DNA of 64,000 nt from Tsukamurella paurometabola. GTDB taxonomy: Bacteria > Actinomycetota > Actinomycetes > Mycobacteriales > Mycobacteriaceae. The notes under the pieces are model-generated. The model had not been told where the DNA came from. It saw only the letters and a program-made list of their open reading frames with translations, and did no database searches. Position numbers and translations under genes: made by a program. The stretch's first letter is position 1; every line of letters starts with the position of its first letter. The stretch spans positions 1,984,001 to 2,048,000 of the forward strand of contig NZ_LR131273.1 in assembly GCF_900631615.1 (NCBI RefSeq). Direction: 5' to 3'. Below are positions 35,125-43,457 of this stretch, one piece after another.

Positions 35125-36297
35125 TCAGACCTTACTCAGGACCAAACCGCTGGTCGGAACCCCGGTCCCGGCGGTGACCACGGCCCGCTCGGCGCCCGGT
35201 ACCTGGTTGGCCGCCGTCCCGCGCAGCTGTCGCACGGCCTCGGCGATGCCGTTCATCCCGTGGATGTACGCCTCGCCGAGTTGTCCACCGTGCGGGTTCA
35301 GCGGCAGGGCCCCGTCGAGTTCGCAGGTCCCGGCCGCCAGGTACGACGGGGCCTCGCCCCGCCCGCAGAAGCCGAGCTCCTCGAGCTGCATGAGCACGTA
35401 GGGGGTGAAATGGTCGTACAGCACGGCCAGGTCCATGTCCGACGGTGCCATTCCCGCCTGGGCCCACAGTTGCCCGCCGACGACGCCCATCTCCGGCAGG
35501 CCGGTGAGGCCGTCGCGGTAGTAGCTCGTCATTACGTACTGATCGGGCCCGCTGCCCTGTGCCGCCGCGGCGATCACCGCCGGGGTCCGCCTCAGGTCGC
35601 GGGCCCGCTCGGCGCTCGTGATCACCAGCGCCACGCCGCCGTCCGACTCCTGGCAGCAGTCCAGCAGGTGCAGCGGCTCTGCGACGTAGCGCGATGCCTG
35701 GTGCTCCTCCAACGTGATCGGCTTGCCGAAGAACCAGGCCTTCGGGTTGGTCGCGGCCCGCGCGCGGTCGAGCACGGCGACGCGGCCGAAGTCCTCGCTG
35801 GTGGCGCCGTAATCGTGCATGTAGCGCCGGGCCGCCATCGCGACGGTGGCCGCCGGGGTGGCGATCCCGGCGGGGTAGTGGAAGGCGTTGTCGATGCCGT
35901 TCGTGTTCACCTGCTGCGCAGCGGCGTTCGAGACCTGCCCGAAGCGGTGCCCGGACCGTTCGTTGAAGGCGCGGTAGGCCACCACCACGTCGGCGACGCC
36001 GGTCGCCACGGCCATGGCCGCCTGCTGCACCGTGGCGGCGGCGGCGCCGCCGCCGAAGTTGATGCGGCTGAAGAACGTCAGCTCGGGGATCCGCAGCTCG
36101 CGCGCCACGGCGATCTCCGAGTTGGTGTCCATGGTGAAGGTCACCAGCCCGTTCACGTCCTGCGGCGTGAGCCCGGCGTCGTCCAGTGCGGCACGGACGC
36201 ACTCGACGGCCAGGCGCAGCTCGCTGCGGCCGGAGTCCTTGGAGAACTCGGTGGCGCCGATGCCGGCGATCGCGGCCCTGCCGCTCAGCCCGCTCAT
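35125..36297 (-). CDS. ltp2: Steroid side-chain retro-aldolase / lipid-transfer protein Ltp2 (Rv3540c-like)
   Basis: A 390-residue thiolase-fold protein without the usual thiolase nucleophile arrangement. It partners with the DUF35 domain of ChsH2 to cleave 17-hydroxy-3-oxo-4-pregnene-20-carboxyl-CoA, releasing propionyl-CoA and androstenedione. Conserved phrases are SRINFGGGAAAATVQQAAMAV, LYDHFTPYVLMQLEELGFC (containing one candidate catalytic Tyr) and NPHGGQLGEAYIHGMNG (with the second Tyr). The ATG overlaps the chsH1 stop (ATGA). Order and length agree with the M. tuberculosis igr operon. Confidence 0.93.
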   Translation of the reverse strand: MSGLSGRAAIAGIGATEFSKDSGRSELRLAVECVRAALDDAGLTPQDVNGLVTFTMDTNSEIAVARELRIPELTFFSRINFGGGAAAATVQQAAMAVATGVADVVVAYRAFNERSGHRFGQVSNAAAQQVNTNGIDNAFHYPAGIATPAATVAMAARRYMHDYGATSEDFGRVAVLDRARAATNPKAWFFGKPITLEEHQASRYVAEPLHLLDCCQESDGGVALVITSAERARDLRRTPAVIAAAAQGSGPDQYVMTSYYRDGLTGLPEMGVVGGQLWAQAGMAPSDMDLAVLYDHFTPYVLMQLEELGFCGRGEAPSYLAAGTCELDGALPLNPHGGQLGEAYIHGMNGIAEAVRQLRGTAANQVPGAERAVVTAGTGVPTSGLVLSKV

Positions 36298-36710
36298 GCC
36301 GGCAGCACCACGGTCGCGGTGCCCGAGATGTGGTCGCCCAGGCTGTCCTTCGCCGTCACCGCGATGGTGACGGCGGCACCGTCGACAGCGGTGACCGAGC
36401 CCGAGAAGTGCAGGGTGTCGCCGGCGTAGCAGGGTGCGCCGAGTCGGATGGAGATGTTCCGCACGAAGGCCTCCGGGCCCGCCCAGTCGGTCACGTACTT
36501 CTGGACCAGGCCGTTGTCGGTGAGGATGTTGACGAAGATGTCCTTGCTGCCGCGCGCGTGGGCCGCGTCGCGGTCGTGGTGCACGTCCTGGAAGTCGCGG
36601 GTCGCGATGGCGGTGGTCGCCACGAAGGTGGTGCTCGCGTGGATCGTCATGGGCGGCAGCGCGGTGCCGACGGTGACCGCCGCCGCGCGCAGGGTGGTGG
36701 GGTAGCTCAT
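36294..36710 (-). CDS. chsH1: MaoC-like hydratase ChsH1 (Rv3541c-like)
   Basis: A 138-residue single hotdog MaoC domain with the hydratase motif DFQDVHHDRDAAHARG (Asp and His of the R-hydratase pair) near residues 39-54. In the known system ChsH1 pairs with the MaoC domain of ChsH2 to hydrate the 3-oxo-4,17-pregnadiene-20-carboxyl-CoA side chain. The ATG overlaps a second, duplicated copy of the chsH2 C-terminal codons just upstream. The 3' end overlaps ltp2. Confidence 0.92.
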   Translation of the reverse strand: MSYPTTLRAAAVTVGTALPPMTIHASTTFVATTAIATRDFQDVHHDRDAAHARGSKDIFVNILTDNGLVQKYVTDWAGPEAFVRNISIRLGAPCYAGDTLHFSGSVTAVDGAAVTIAVTAKDSLGDHISGTATVVLPA

Positions 36711-36798
36711 CGGGCCTCCCAGGCGGGCAGGGTCAGGTCGTCGTCATCGCGGAGCGAAGGGGGGTACGTCACCGGGCCTCCCAGGCGGGCAGGGTCAG
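36711..36798. repeat. Short direct duplication at the chsH2/chsH1 junction
   Basis: The last ~26 bp of chsH2 (36773-36798, coding LTLPAWEAR and flanks) recur exactly at 36711-36736, immediately before the chsH1 start, 62 bp apart. Translation of the second copy again gives DDDLTLPAWEAR followed by a TGA that overlaps the chsH1 ATG. The DNA between the copies includes GACGTACCCCCCTTCGC (read on the coding strand). The original junction was probably an ATGA overlap, as elsewhere in this operon. Confidence 0.85.
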
Positions 36799-37773
36799 AT
36801 CATCATCGACCCGCAGAAACACAGCTCGGACGGGCATCCCGATCTGCACGGTCGCGGGGTCCACGTCGATGAGCTCGCCGAGTACGCGCACGCCCTCGTC
36901 GAGTTCCACGAGCGCCACCACGAACGGCAGGCGCTTGCCGGGGACCTTGGGGTGGTGATGCACCACGAAGCTGAAGACGGTGCCGGTGCCGGGGGAGACC
37001 ACGTAGTCGGGGGTTCGATCGACGTCGCCGCCCGGGTCCATCGGGCCCGGCGGATGGCGGAGCGTCTCGCCCCAGCGTTGGATCCGCAGCTCGCCCGCCT
37101 TGGCGCCCTCCCAGTAGAAGGCGGTGTCGCGCGAGATCACCGGCCGCAGTACGCCACCCGCGTAGGCGGAGGCGTCCACGATGCGGCCGCTCGGCCCGGC
37201 TTCGGGCACAACGGCTTCGGGGGCATCGGGTGGTTCCGCGGCGGGCGGGCGGAACTTGAGAATGCGGAAGATCATCTCGGCGACCACCTCGTCGCCGACG
37301 CGCCACAGCGTGCGGGTGGTGAAGAACCAGCCTTCGCCGAGCCCGGTCTTCTTGGGGCCCACCACGTCCTCGAGCCGCGACGACGCGGTGATCTCCTCGC
37401 CGGGCCGCACGTGCCGGTGGTAGGTCTGGTCCGAGTTGGTGGCGACCACGGAGGTGAAGCCGAGTTCGTCGAGGGCGGCGGTCATGAGGCCGAGCGGGTC
37501 GTCGTCGGCGCGCTCGCCGTGCAGGCCTCGCATCGACCACACCTGTGCCATCGCGGGCGGCGCCACCGGCCCGCCGAACACCGACTGCTCCGCGAACGCG
37601 GCGTCCGAGTACAGCGGGTTGGTGTCGCCGATGGCCTCGGTCCAGTTGTTGATCATGGGTTGGTTCACCGGATCGCGCCCGGCGCGCGGCGCGGACTCGC
37701 CGAGCGCGCGGATGCGTTCCGCCGCCGCCAGCACGGCCGCAGTCGTGTCCGCGGTCGTGTCCGGGGCGCTCAT
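36769..37773 (-). CDS. chsH2: MaoC-DUF35 bifunctional protein ChsH2 (Rv3542c-like)
   Basis: A 334-residue protein. The N-terminal MaoC-like hotdog domain (~20-180, with MINNWTEAIGDTNPLYSDAAFA and GPVAPPAMAQVWSM) partners ChsH1. The C-terminal DUF35 domain (~215-334, ELRIQRWGETLRHPPGP and FSFVVHHHPKVPGKRLPFVVALVEL) binds and activates Ltp2. The rubredoxin-like zinc Cys set of many DUF35 proteins is absent here. Overlaps the upstream ChsE gene by ATGA. Slightly longer than Rv3542c (311 aa). Confidence 0.92.
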   Translation of the reverse strand: MSAPDTTADTTAAVLAAAERIRALGESAPRAGRDPVNQPMINNWTEAIGDTNPLYSDAAFAEQSVFGGPVAPPAMAQVWSMRGLHGERADDDPLGLMTAALDELGFTSVVATNSDQTYHRHVRPGEEITASSRLEDVVGPKKTGLGEGWFFTTRTLWRVGDEVVAEMIFRILKFRPPAAEPPDAPEAVVPEAGPSGRIVDASAYAGGVLRPVISRDTAFYWEGAKAGELRIQRWGETLRHPPGPMDPGGDVDRTPDYVVSPGTGTVFSFVVHHHPKVPGKRLPFVVALVELDEGVRVLGELIDVDPATVQIGMPVRAVFLRVDDDLTLPAWEAR

Positions 37774-40049
37774 CGGGGCACCCGCGGCAGTTGCAGGCCC
37801 ATGAGTGCGATGAGCTCGCGCTGGATCTCGTTGACGCCGCCGCCGAAGGTGAGCACGAGGTGACGCTTGGCCTGCACGTCGAGCCAGTGCAGCAGCTCCG
37901 CCGTGGCGGGATCCGCCGGATCGCCGTGCGTCCCGACCGTCTCCTCGAGCAGCGCGGTGAGGCCCTGGATCCGGTCGGAGCCGAAGACCTTGGTGGCCGA
38001 GGCGTCGGCGACGTCGACGGGCCCGCCGGCCTCCGCCGCCGCGACCTGCCAGTTGAGCAGCTCGTTGATGAGCTCCGCCGCGCGCACTCGGGCGAGCGCC
38101 TCGGCGACGTCGGGTTCTCCCAGGAGCTCCTGCTCGTGGGCCCAGGCGTCCACCCGGTCGTACAGCGCGCCGATCCGGCCCGACGGGCCGAGCATCACCC
38201 GCTCGTGGTTGAGCTGTGTGGTGATGAGCTTCCAGCCCTCGTTCTCCGCGCCGACGAGCATGTCCACCGGCACCCGGACGTCGTTGTAGTAGGTGGCGTT
38301 CACGTGGTGCGCGCCGTCGGCGGTGATGATCGGCGTCCAGCTGTAGCCCGGGTCCTTCGTGTCCAGGATGAGGATCGAGATGCCTTTGTGCTTGGGCGCA
38401 TCGGGGTCGGTGCGGACGGCCATCCACACGTAGTCGGCGTCGTGGCCGCCGGTGGTGAAGATCTTCTGCCCGTTCACCACGTAGTGGTCGCCGTCGCGGA
38501 CCGCCGTGGTGCGCAGCGAGGCGAGGTCGGTGCCCGCCTCCGGCTCCGTGTAGCCGATCGCGAAATGCACTTCGCCCGAGAGGATCTTCGGCAGGAACGT
38601 CGCCTTCTGCTGCTCGGTGCCGAAGGCCTGCAGCGTCGGACCGACGGTCTGCAGCGTCACCGAGGGGAGCTGGACGTCGGCGCGGGCGGCCTCGTTGACG
38701 AACAGGTACTGCTCGATCGGCCCGAAGCCCTTCCCGCCGAACTCGGTGGGCCAGCCGACGCCGAGGCGGTCGTCGCGGCCCATGCGCAGCACCACGTCCC
38801 GGAAGACGTCCCCGTGGCGCTGCACCAGCATCGCGCTGCGTTCCTCGGGCGTCATGAGGGACGAGAAGTAGTCGCGCAGCTCGGCCTGCAGGGCGCGTTG
38901 TGCGGTGGTCAGCGCGAGGAAGCGGCCGTTCTCGTCGGCGCTCGTCGCGTCGTCGCGGTGCGCGGTCGCCAGCGCCCGCACCGTCTGCGGGACGCCGCCG
39001 ACGAAGCGGGTGAGGTCCTTGATCGTCGAGTAGAACCGGTGCAGCGGGTACGTCGCGTCCACCCCGATGCCGCCGTGCAGGTGATGGCAGGTCCGTACGG
39101 CCGACGGCGCCTCCGCGGCCAGCCAGTGCGCCGCGAGCGCGGTCGCCTCGTCGGCGGGGGAGCCGGTGCCGACGCGCCACGCGGCGGAGACCGCGGCCAG
39201 GTGCAGCGTGCGGGAGGCGATGTAGACGTCGGCGATCTGCTGTGCCACGGCTTGGAAGGCACCCAGTGGGCGCCCGAACTGCTCGCGCTTACGCAGGTGG
39301 TCGACGGTGAGCGCGAGTGCGCCGGCGAGCGCACCGTCGGCGACGGCGGCGGCACCGGTGAGCCCGCACTCCCGGACGAACTGCGCGACGGTCCCGTCGG
39401 TCGATCCGCCGAGCACGGCGTCGGCGGGCAGCTCGACGCCCGCGAGGTCGACGGTGCCCTCGGGCGTCCCGGCCGAGGTGGGGCTCGGCACGACGGTGAC
39501 GCCGGGCGCGGACGCGGGCACCACGAAGACGGCGGCGCCGTCGTCGGTGGCGGCGCTGACCAGCAGATGCGCGGCGTGCTGTGCGTAGCCGACGGCCACC
39601 TTCCGGCCGGTGAGGGCCCAGCCGCTCGCGGTGCGCACTGCGCGGGTCGACGGTGCTGCGGGCACGGCGGCCCCGGCCTCTCCGAGTGCACCCACGATCA
39701 GGTCGTCGCCGGTCAGGGCGCCGGGGAGCAGCCGCTCGCGCTGCGCGACGGTGCCGTGCGCCGCGACGGGCAGGATGCCCAGCGCGAGTGCGGGGAGCAC
39801 CGGGGCGCCGATCGCGAGCCGGCCGGCCTCGGTGAGCACCGCGGCGACCTCCTCGGCGCCGAGCCCGGCGCCGCCCAGGCTCTCGGGTGCCGGGAGGCCG
39901 AGGAGGTCGGCCCGGGCGAGGTCCGCCCAGGTCGTGCGCCAGGCGTCCCCGGTGTCGGCGCCTCCGCTCTCGCGCGCGGCGGCGTGCCCCAGCACGTCGG
40001 CCGCGAGGCCGGCGACGGCCACCTGGTTCTCGTCCGGACGGAAGTCCAC
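37770..40049 (-). CDS. Fused ChsE1-ChsE2 steroid side-chain acyl-CoA dehydrogenase (FadE28-FadE29)
   Basis: A single 759-residue polypeptide holding two complete acyl-CoA dehydrogenase-fold modules. Residues ~1-375 resemble FadE28/ChsE1 (GLPAPESLGGAGLGAEEVAAVL, KREQFGRPLGAFQAVAQQ, LHGGIGVDATYPLHRFY). Residues ~385-759 closely resemble FadE29/ChsE2 (LGVGWPTEFGGKGFGPIEQY, FAIGYTEPEAGTDLASL, the final FGGGVNEIQRELIALMGL). In M. tuberculosis these are separate genes whose products form an alpha2beta2 enzyme that dehydrogenates 3-oxo-4-pregnene-20-carboxyl-CoA. The N-to-C order equals the operon order there. GTG 40049 follows AGGAG. A KstR box lies 35 bp upstream. Confidence 0.9.
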   Translation of the reverse strand: MDFRPDENQVAVAGLAADVLGHAAARESGGADTGDAWRTTWADLARADLLGLPAPESLGGAGLGAEEVAAVLTEAGRLAIGAPVLPALALGILPVAAHGTVAQRERLLPGALTGDDLIVGALGEAGAAVPAAPSTRAVRTASGWALTGRKVAVGYAQHAAHLLVSAATDDGAAVFVVPASAPGVTVVPSPTSAGTPEGTVDLAGVELPADAVLGGSTDGTVAQFVRECGLTGAAAVADGALAGALALTVDHLRKREQFGRPLGAFQAVAQQIADVYIASRTLHLAAVSAAWRVGTGSPADEATALAAHWLAAEAPSAVRTCHHLHGGIGVDATYPLHRFYSTIKDLTRFVGGVPQTVRALATAHRDDATSADENGRFLALTTAQRALQAELRDYFSSLMTPEERSAMLVQRHGDVFRDVVLRMGRDDRLGVGWPTEFGGKGFGPIEQYLFVNEAARADVQLPSVTLQTVGPTLQAFGTEQQKATFLPKILSGEVHFAIGYTEPEAGTDLASLRTTAVRDGDHYVVNGQKIFTTGGHDADYVWMAVRTDPDAPKHKGISILILDTKDPGYSWTPIITADGAHHVNATYYNDVRVPVDMLVGAENEGWKLITTQLNHERVMLGPSGRIGALYDRVDAWAHEQELLGEPDVAEALARVRAAELINELLNWQVAAAEAGGPVDVADASATKVFGSDRIQGLTALLEETVGTHGDPADPATAELLHWLDVQAKRHLVLTFGGGVNEIQRELIALMGLQLPRVPR

Positions 40050-40083
40050 GCGCACTCCTGATCTCGATACCGCGTACAAACGG

Positions 40084-40097
40084 TGAAACGTGTTCTA
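40084..40097. promoter_or_regulatory. KstR-type box in divergent promoter
   Basis: TGAAACGTGTTCTA fits TnnAACnnGTTnnA at all fixed positions. It lies between the divergent chsE fusion operon (start 40049) and the F420-dependent oxidoreductase gene (start 40149), so one repressor dimer could control both. Confidence 0.7.
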
Positions 40098-40148
40098 TTT
40101 TTAGCAAGTGGAGTGAACGCTCGCAAGCAGTTCGACGAAAGGGTGACC

Positions 40149-41015
40149 ATGCGATTCACGTACGCCGAGGCGATGACGGATCCGTCGTACTACGTCCCGC
40201 TCGCGCAGGCTGCGGAGGAGGCCGGCTACCACAGCATGTGCGTCGCCGACAGCATCGCGTATCCCGAGGTCTCCGACTCGAAGTACCCCTACACGCCCGA
40301 CGGGAGCAGGGAGTTCCTCGACGGCAAGGAATTCGTCGAGACCTTCGTGCTCGCCTCGGCGCTCGCGGCGTCCACGACGACCCTCCGCTTCACCCCGTTC
40401 GTGCTCAAGCTGCCGATCCGGCCGCCGGTGCTCGTCGCGAAGCAGGCGGCCTCGCTCGCCTCGATGAGCGGGAACCGCTTCTCGCTCGGCGTCGGGATCA
40501 GCCCGTGGCCGGAGGATTTCGAGATCATGGGGGTGCCCTTCGAGCGCCGTGGCAAGCGGATGGACGAGTGCATCGAGATCATCAAGGGGCTCTCGACCGG
40601 CGAGTACTTCGAGTACCACGGCGAATTCTTCGACATCCCGTCGATCAAGATCGCCCCGGTGCCCACGGAGCCGCTGCCGATCCTGGTCGGGGGCCACGCC
40701 GACGCCGCGCTGCGCCGCGCGGTGCGGTTGTGCGACGGGTGGATGCACGCCGGCGGCGACGGCGAGGAACTCGATCGGATGCTCGCGCGGATCGACGAGC
40801 TGCGCGCGGAGCACGACAAGAAGGAGTTCGAGATCCACGTGATCTCGTTGGACGCCTACACGGTCGACGGCATCAAGCGGCTCGAGGACAAGGGCGTCAC
40901 CGACGTGATCGTCGGCTTCCGGCTGCCCTATCAGGTGGGCCCGGACACCGAGCCGTTGCAGCCGAAGATCGACCACTTGCGCCGCTACGCCGATTCCGTC
41001 ATCAGCAAGTTCTAG
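40149..41015 (+). CDS. F420-dependent LLM-class oxidoreductase (Rv3520c-like)
   Basis: A 288-residue bacterial-luciferase-like (LLM) barrel protein starting MRFTYAEAMTDPSYYVPLA. Typical features are the LVAKQAASLASMSGNRFSLGVGISPWPEDFEIMG segment (landmark) with the GVGxSP-type loop near residue ~115, and LPILVGGHADAALRRAVRLCDGW. It resembles Rv3520c, an F420 enzyme of the KstR regulon. The steroid reaction catalysed is unknown. It sits behind the shared KstR box and 10 bp before a ketosteroid-isomerase-like gene. Confidence 0.82.
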   Translation: MRFTYAEAMTDPSYYVPLAQAAEEAGYHSMCVADSIAYPEVSDSKYPYTPDGSREFLDGKEFVETFVLASALAASTTTLRFTPFVLKLPIRPPVLVAKQAASLASMSGNRFSLGVGISPWPEDFEIMGVPFERRGKRMDECIEIIKGLSTGEYFEYHGEFFDIPSIKIAPVPTEPLPILVGGHADAALRRAVRLCDGWMHAGGDGEELDRMLARIDELRAEHDKKEFEIHVISLDAYTVDGIKRLEDKGVTDVIVGFRLPYQVGPDTEPLQPKIDHLRRYADSVISKF

Positions 41016-41025
41016 GAGGCTTCCG

Positions 41026-41442
41026 ATGAAAGACGATCACCCCGCCGTCCTGGCGGGCCGCGCCTCACAGGCCGCCGCGAGCGGCCGCCGTAAGAACGAG
41101 TGGCTCGATCTGTTCGCCGCCGACGGCGTGGTCGAGGACCCCGTCGGCCCCTCGGGCTTCGATCCCGAGGGCAAGGGGCATCACGGCCGGGAGGAGATCG
41201 CGGCGTTCTACGACAAGACGATCGGCGTTGCGGAATCCCTGGAGTTCCTGTTCGACGACGGCTTCGCCTGCGGTGACGAGGTGGCGTTCACCGGGCTCAT
41301 CCGCACCGTGATCGGCGGGCACGTCATCGACGCGGAGGGCGTGTTCACCTACAAGGTCGACGACGCGGGGAAGATCGTGGCGCTGCGCGCCTTCTGGGAG
41401 GTCGATCGCGCCATGGCCACCGCCCGCCCTGTCGACTCCTGA
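41026..41442 (+). CDS. Ketosteroid isomerase-like NTF2-fold protein
   Basis: A 138-residue SnoaL/NTF2-fold protein with the helix KNEWLDLFAADGVVEDPVGPSGFDPEGKGHHGREEIAAFYDKTIG (landmark) typical of Delta5-3-ketosteroid isomerase relatives. Acidic residues in VEDPVG are candidate catalytic Asp positions. The role would be shifting steroid double bonds or binding a steroid intermediate. It forms an operon with the F420-dependent enzyme and ends 38 bp before the convergent chsH3. Confidence 0.75.
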   Translation: MKDDHPAVLAGRASQAAASGRRKNEWLDLFAADGVVEDPVGPSGFDPEGKGHHGREEIAAFYDKTIGVAESLEFLFDDGFACGDEVAFTGLIRTVIGGHVIDAEGVFTYKVDDAGKIVALRAFWEVDRAMATARPVDS

Positions 41443-41480
41443 GCACGATGCCGGCCGCGCCCCGGTATCCGGCGCTGGGC

Positions 41481-42338
41481 TCAGCGTGCGGTGAACACCG
41501 CGTCCGCGAGCACGGGGGCGGAGCGCTCCACCGACTCCGCGGTCACCAGGTGCCGATCGCCGTCGCGCCAGATCCGCACGCGCAGTGTCTCGCCCGGGAG
41601 CATGATCCCCGCGAACTTCGCCGACCACGAGCCCACCGCGGAGGCGTCGCCGTCGAGCACCGCATCGGTCACGGACTTGGCGACGATCCCGTAGGTGCAC
41701 AGCCCGTGCAGGATCGGCGCGTAGAAGCCGGCGGCCCGGGCGAACGCGGGATCCGAGTGCAGCGGGTTGCGGTCGCCGCACAGCCGGTAGAGCAGCGCCT
41801 GCTGGGGCAGGGTCGGCACGTCGACGGTGACATCGGCGTCCCGGGCCGGTAGCTCGATCCGCTCCGACGGTCCGCGCTCGCCGCCGAATCCGCCTTCGCC
41901 GCGCGCGAAGATGGACGACCGGGCGGTCCACAGCGGTTCGCCGGCCCCGTCGACGACCTCGGTCTCCTGCCAGATGACGGCCGCCTTGCCCTTGTCGTGC
42001 ACGTCGCTGATCCGGGTCCGCGCGGTGGCGGTGCCGGACGCCGGCAGGGGGCGGTGCGCCGTGACCGACTGGCTGCCGTGCACCACTTTGGCGAGGTCGA
42101 TCTCGACGCCGGGGAACGAGACCTTCGGCGGCTCGGTGGCGTGGAAGTTCTGCGCCACCGTGGCGAAGGTCGGCAGCACGACGGTGTCCTGCTCCGTGGC
42201 GTACCGCAGCTCGCGGGCGGCGAGCGGGTCGGCGCCCGCGCCCAGGGCCAGCTGGTAGAGCAGCACGTCCGAGGTGCTCCAGGAGAATTCGGCGGCGCCG
42301 AGCTCGGCACCGATCGCGACCGACGGGTCGATGGGCAT
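41481..42338 (-). CDS. chsH3: Double-hotdog enoyl-CoA hydratase ChsH3 (Rv3538-like)
   Basis: A 285-residue MaoC-type 2-enoyl-CoA hydratase. The active-site motif YRLCGDRNPLHSDPAFARAAGF (Asp/His pair) is near residues 185-205, followed by PILHGLCTYGIVAKSV. The length and sequence match Rv3538 (286 aa), which hydrates a cholesterol side-chain enoyl-CoA intermediate. It is the last gene of the kstD-kshA-x-kshB-chsH3 operon, 30 bp after kshB. Confidence 0.9.
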   Translation of the reverse strand: MPIDPSVAIGAELGAAEFSWSTSDVLLYQLALGAGADPLAARELRYATEQDTVVLPTFATVAQNFHATEPPKVSFPGVEIDLAKVVHGSQSVTAHRPLPASGTATARTRISDVHDKGKAAVIWQETEVVDGAGEPLWTARSSIFARGEGGFGGERGPSERIELPARDADVTVDVPTLPQQALLYRLCGDRNPLHSDPAFARAAGFYAPILHGLCTYGIVAKSVTDAVLDGDASAVGSWSAKFAGIMLPGETLRVRIWRDGDRHLVTAESVERSAPVLADAVFTAR

Positions 42339-42368
42339 GGATCTCCCTAGGCGGTAGGTCTGGTGGGG

Positions 42369-43457
42369 CTATTCGTAGGTGATGTGCACGGTCTGCGTGC
42401 GGCGCATCGATTGGCAGGCCAGGATGAGCCCGTCGTCGAGGTCCTCCTGGTCGAGCACCTCGTTGTGGGCGAGCTCGACCTTCCCGTCGACGAGGCGGCA
42501 GGCGCAGGCGCTGCACGCGCCCTCGCGGCACGAGTAGGGCGCGTCGATGCCGGCTTCGAGCATCACGTCGAGCAGCTTCTTCTCGGCGGGCCAGGCGAGT
42601 TCGGTCGTCGTGCCGTCCAGCTCGACGGTGACGGTACCCCCGTCGTCCGCGGGCGCGCGGGTATCGGCGGTGGGCTCGGGGAGGTCCTCCGCCTCGGCGA
42701 TCGCGGCCTTCTCCTCCGCCTCCTCCTGCGCGGCCTCCACCTCGAACGGGTTGCGCGGCAGGGAGCGGAACTTCTCGATGTGCACCTCGCGACGGCCCTT
42801 CCCGAGCGAGGTCATGGCCTCGGAGACCGCGTCCATGAACGGCCCCGGGCCGCAGACGAAGACCTCGCGGGAGGTGTAGGGCGCGGCGAGCGCGGCGAGG
42901 TTCGCGGCGCTGGGCAGGCCCTGCACCGATTCGAGCCAGTGCACCACGACGAGCCGCTCCGGGTACGTCCGGGTCAGCTCGGCGAGCGCGGAGGCGAAGA
43001 TGACCGACTGCGCATCCCGGTTGGCGTAGATCAGCGCGACGGACCCGGTGCCGGTCTCGAGCACCGAGCGCAGGATCGAGAGGATGGGCGTGATGCCGCT
43101 GCCGCCGGCGAACAGCAGCATGTCGACGTCGACCGACTTCGGTGTGAAGATGCCCGCGGGCACCAGCACGTCGATCTCCATGCCGGGGGTGGCGTTGTCG
43201 CACAGCCAGTTCGATGCGTATCCGTCCGCGGTGCGTTTGACGGCCACCCGCAGCGGGCCGCCGTCGTGCGGCGCACTGCACAGCGAGTAGCACCGTGCCA
43301 CCGAGCCGGTCTGCTCGCTCGGCACGCGCAGCGTGAGGAACTGCCCCGGCTTGTAGGTGAACGTCTCCGCCAGCTCGGGGGGCACCTCGAACTCGATGGA
43401 GTGCGCGTCGTGCGTCTCCGCGACCACCTTGGCGACGAGTAGGCGGTGGATGCTCAC
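42369..43457 (-). CDS. kshB: 3-ketosteroid 9alpha-hydroxylase reductase subunit KshB
   Basis: A 362-residue reductase. It has an N-terminal FAD-binding domain (RCYSLCSAP flavin motif), an NAD(P)H domain (LLFAGGSGITPILSIL and VFVCGPGPFMDAV), an acidic Glu/Ala linker (~245-275) and a C-terminal plant-type [2Fe-2S] ferredoxin domain. The cluster Cys pattern is C-x4-C-x2-C in CREGACSAC plus the Cys of LACQS. It passes electrons to KshA. GTG 43457 overlaps the stop of the small Cys-rich gene (GTGA), so the two are coupled. Confidence 0.94.
   Translation of the reverse strand: MSIHRLLVAKVVAETHDAHSIEFEVPPELAETFTYKPGQFLTLRVPSEQTGSVARCYSLCSAPHDGGPLRVAVKRTADGYASNWLCDNATPGMEIDVLVPAGIFTPKSVDVDMLLFAGGSGITPILSILRSVLETGTGSVALIYANRDAQSVIFASALAELTRTYPERLVVVHWLESVQGLPSAANLAALAAPYTSREVFVCGPGPFMDAVSEAMTSLGKGRREVHIEKFRSLPRNPFEVEAAQEEAEEKAAIAEAEDLPEPTADTRAPADDGGTVTVELDGTTTELAWPAEKKLLDVMLEAGIDAPYSCREGACSACACRLVDGKVELAHNEVLDQEDLDDGLILACQSMRRTQTVHITYE

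Noticed and set aside
37770-40049. Frameshift artefact creating the ChsE1-ChsE2 fusion
   Set aside because: The frame runs through the linker without loss of codon bias, and both modules are complete; an assembly error cannot be fully excluded but nothing in the sequence suggests it.
37791-40061. A 756-codon open frame antisense to the fused acyl-CoA dehydrogenase
   Set aside because: It mirrors third-codon GC bias of the real gene; no start with a ribosome binding site and no recognisable motif.
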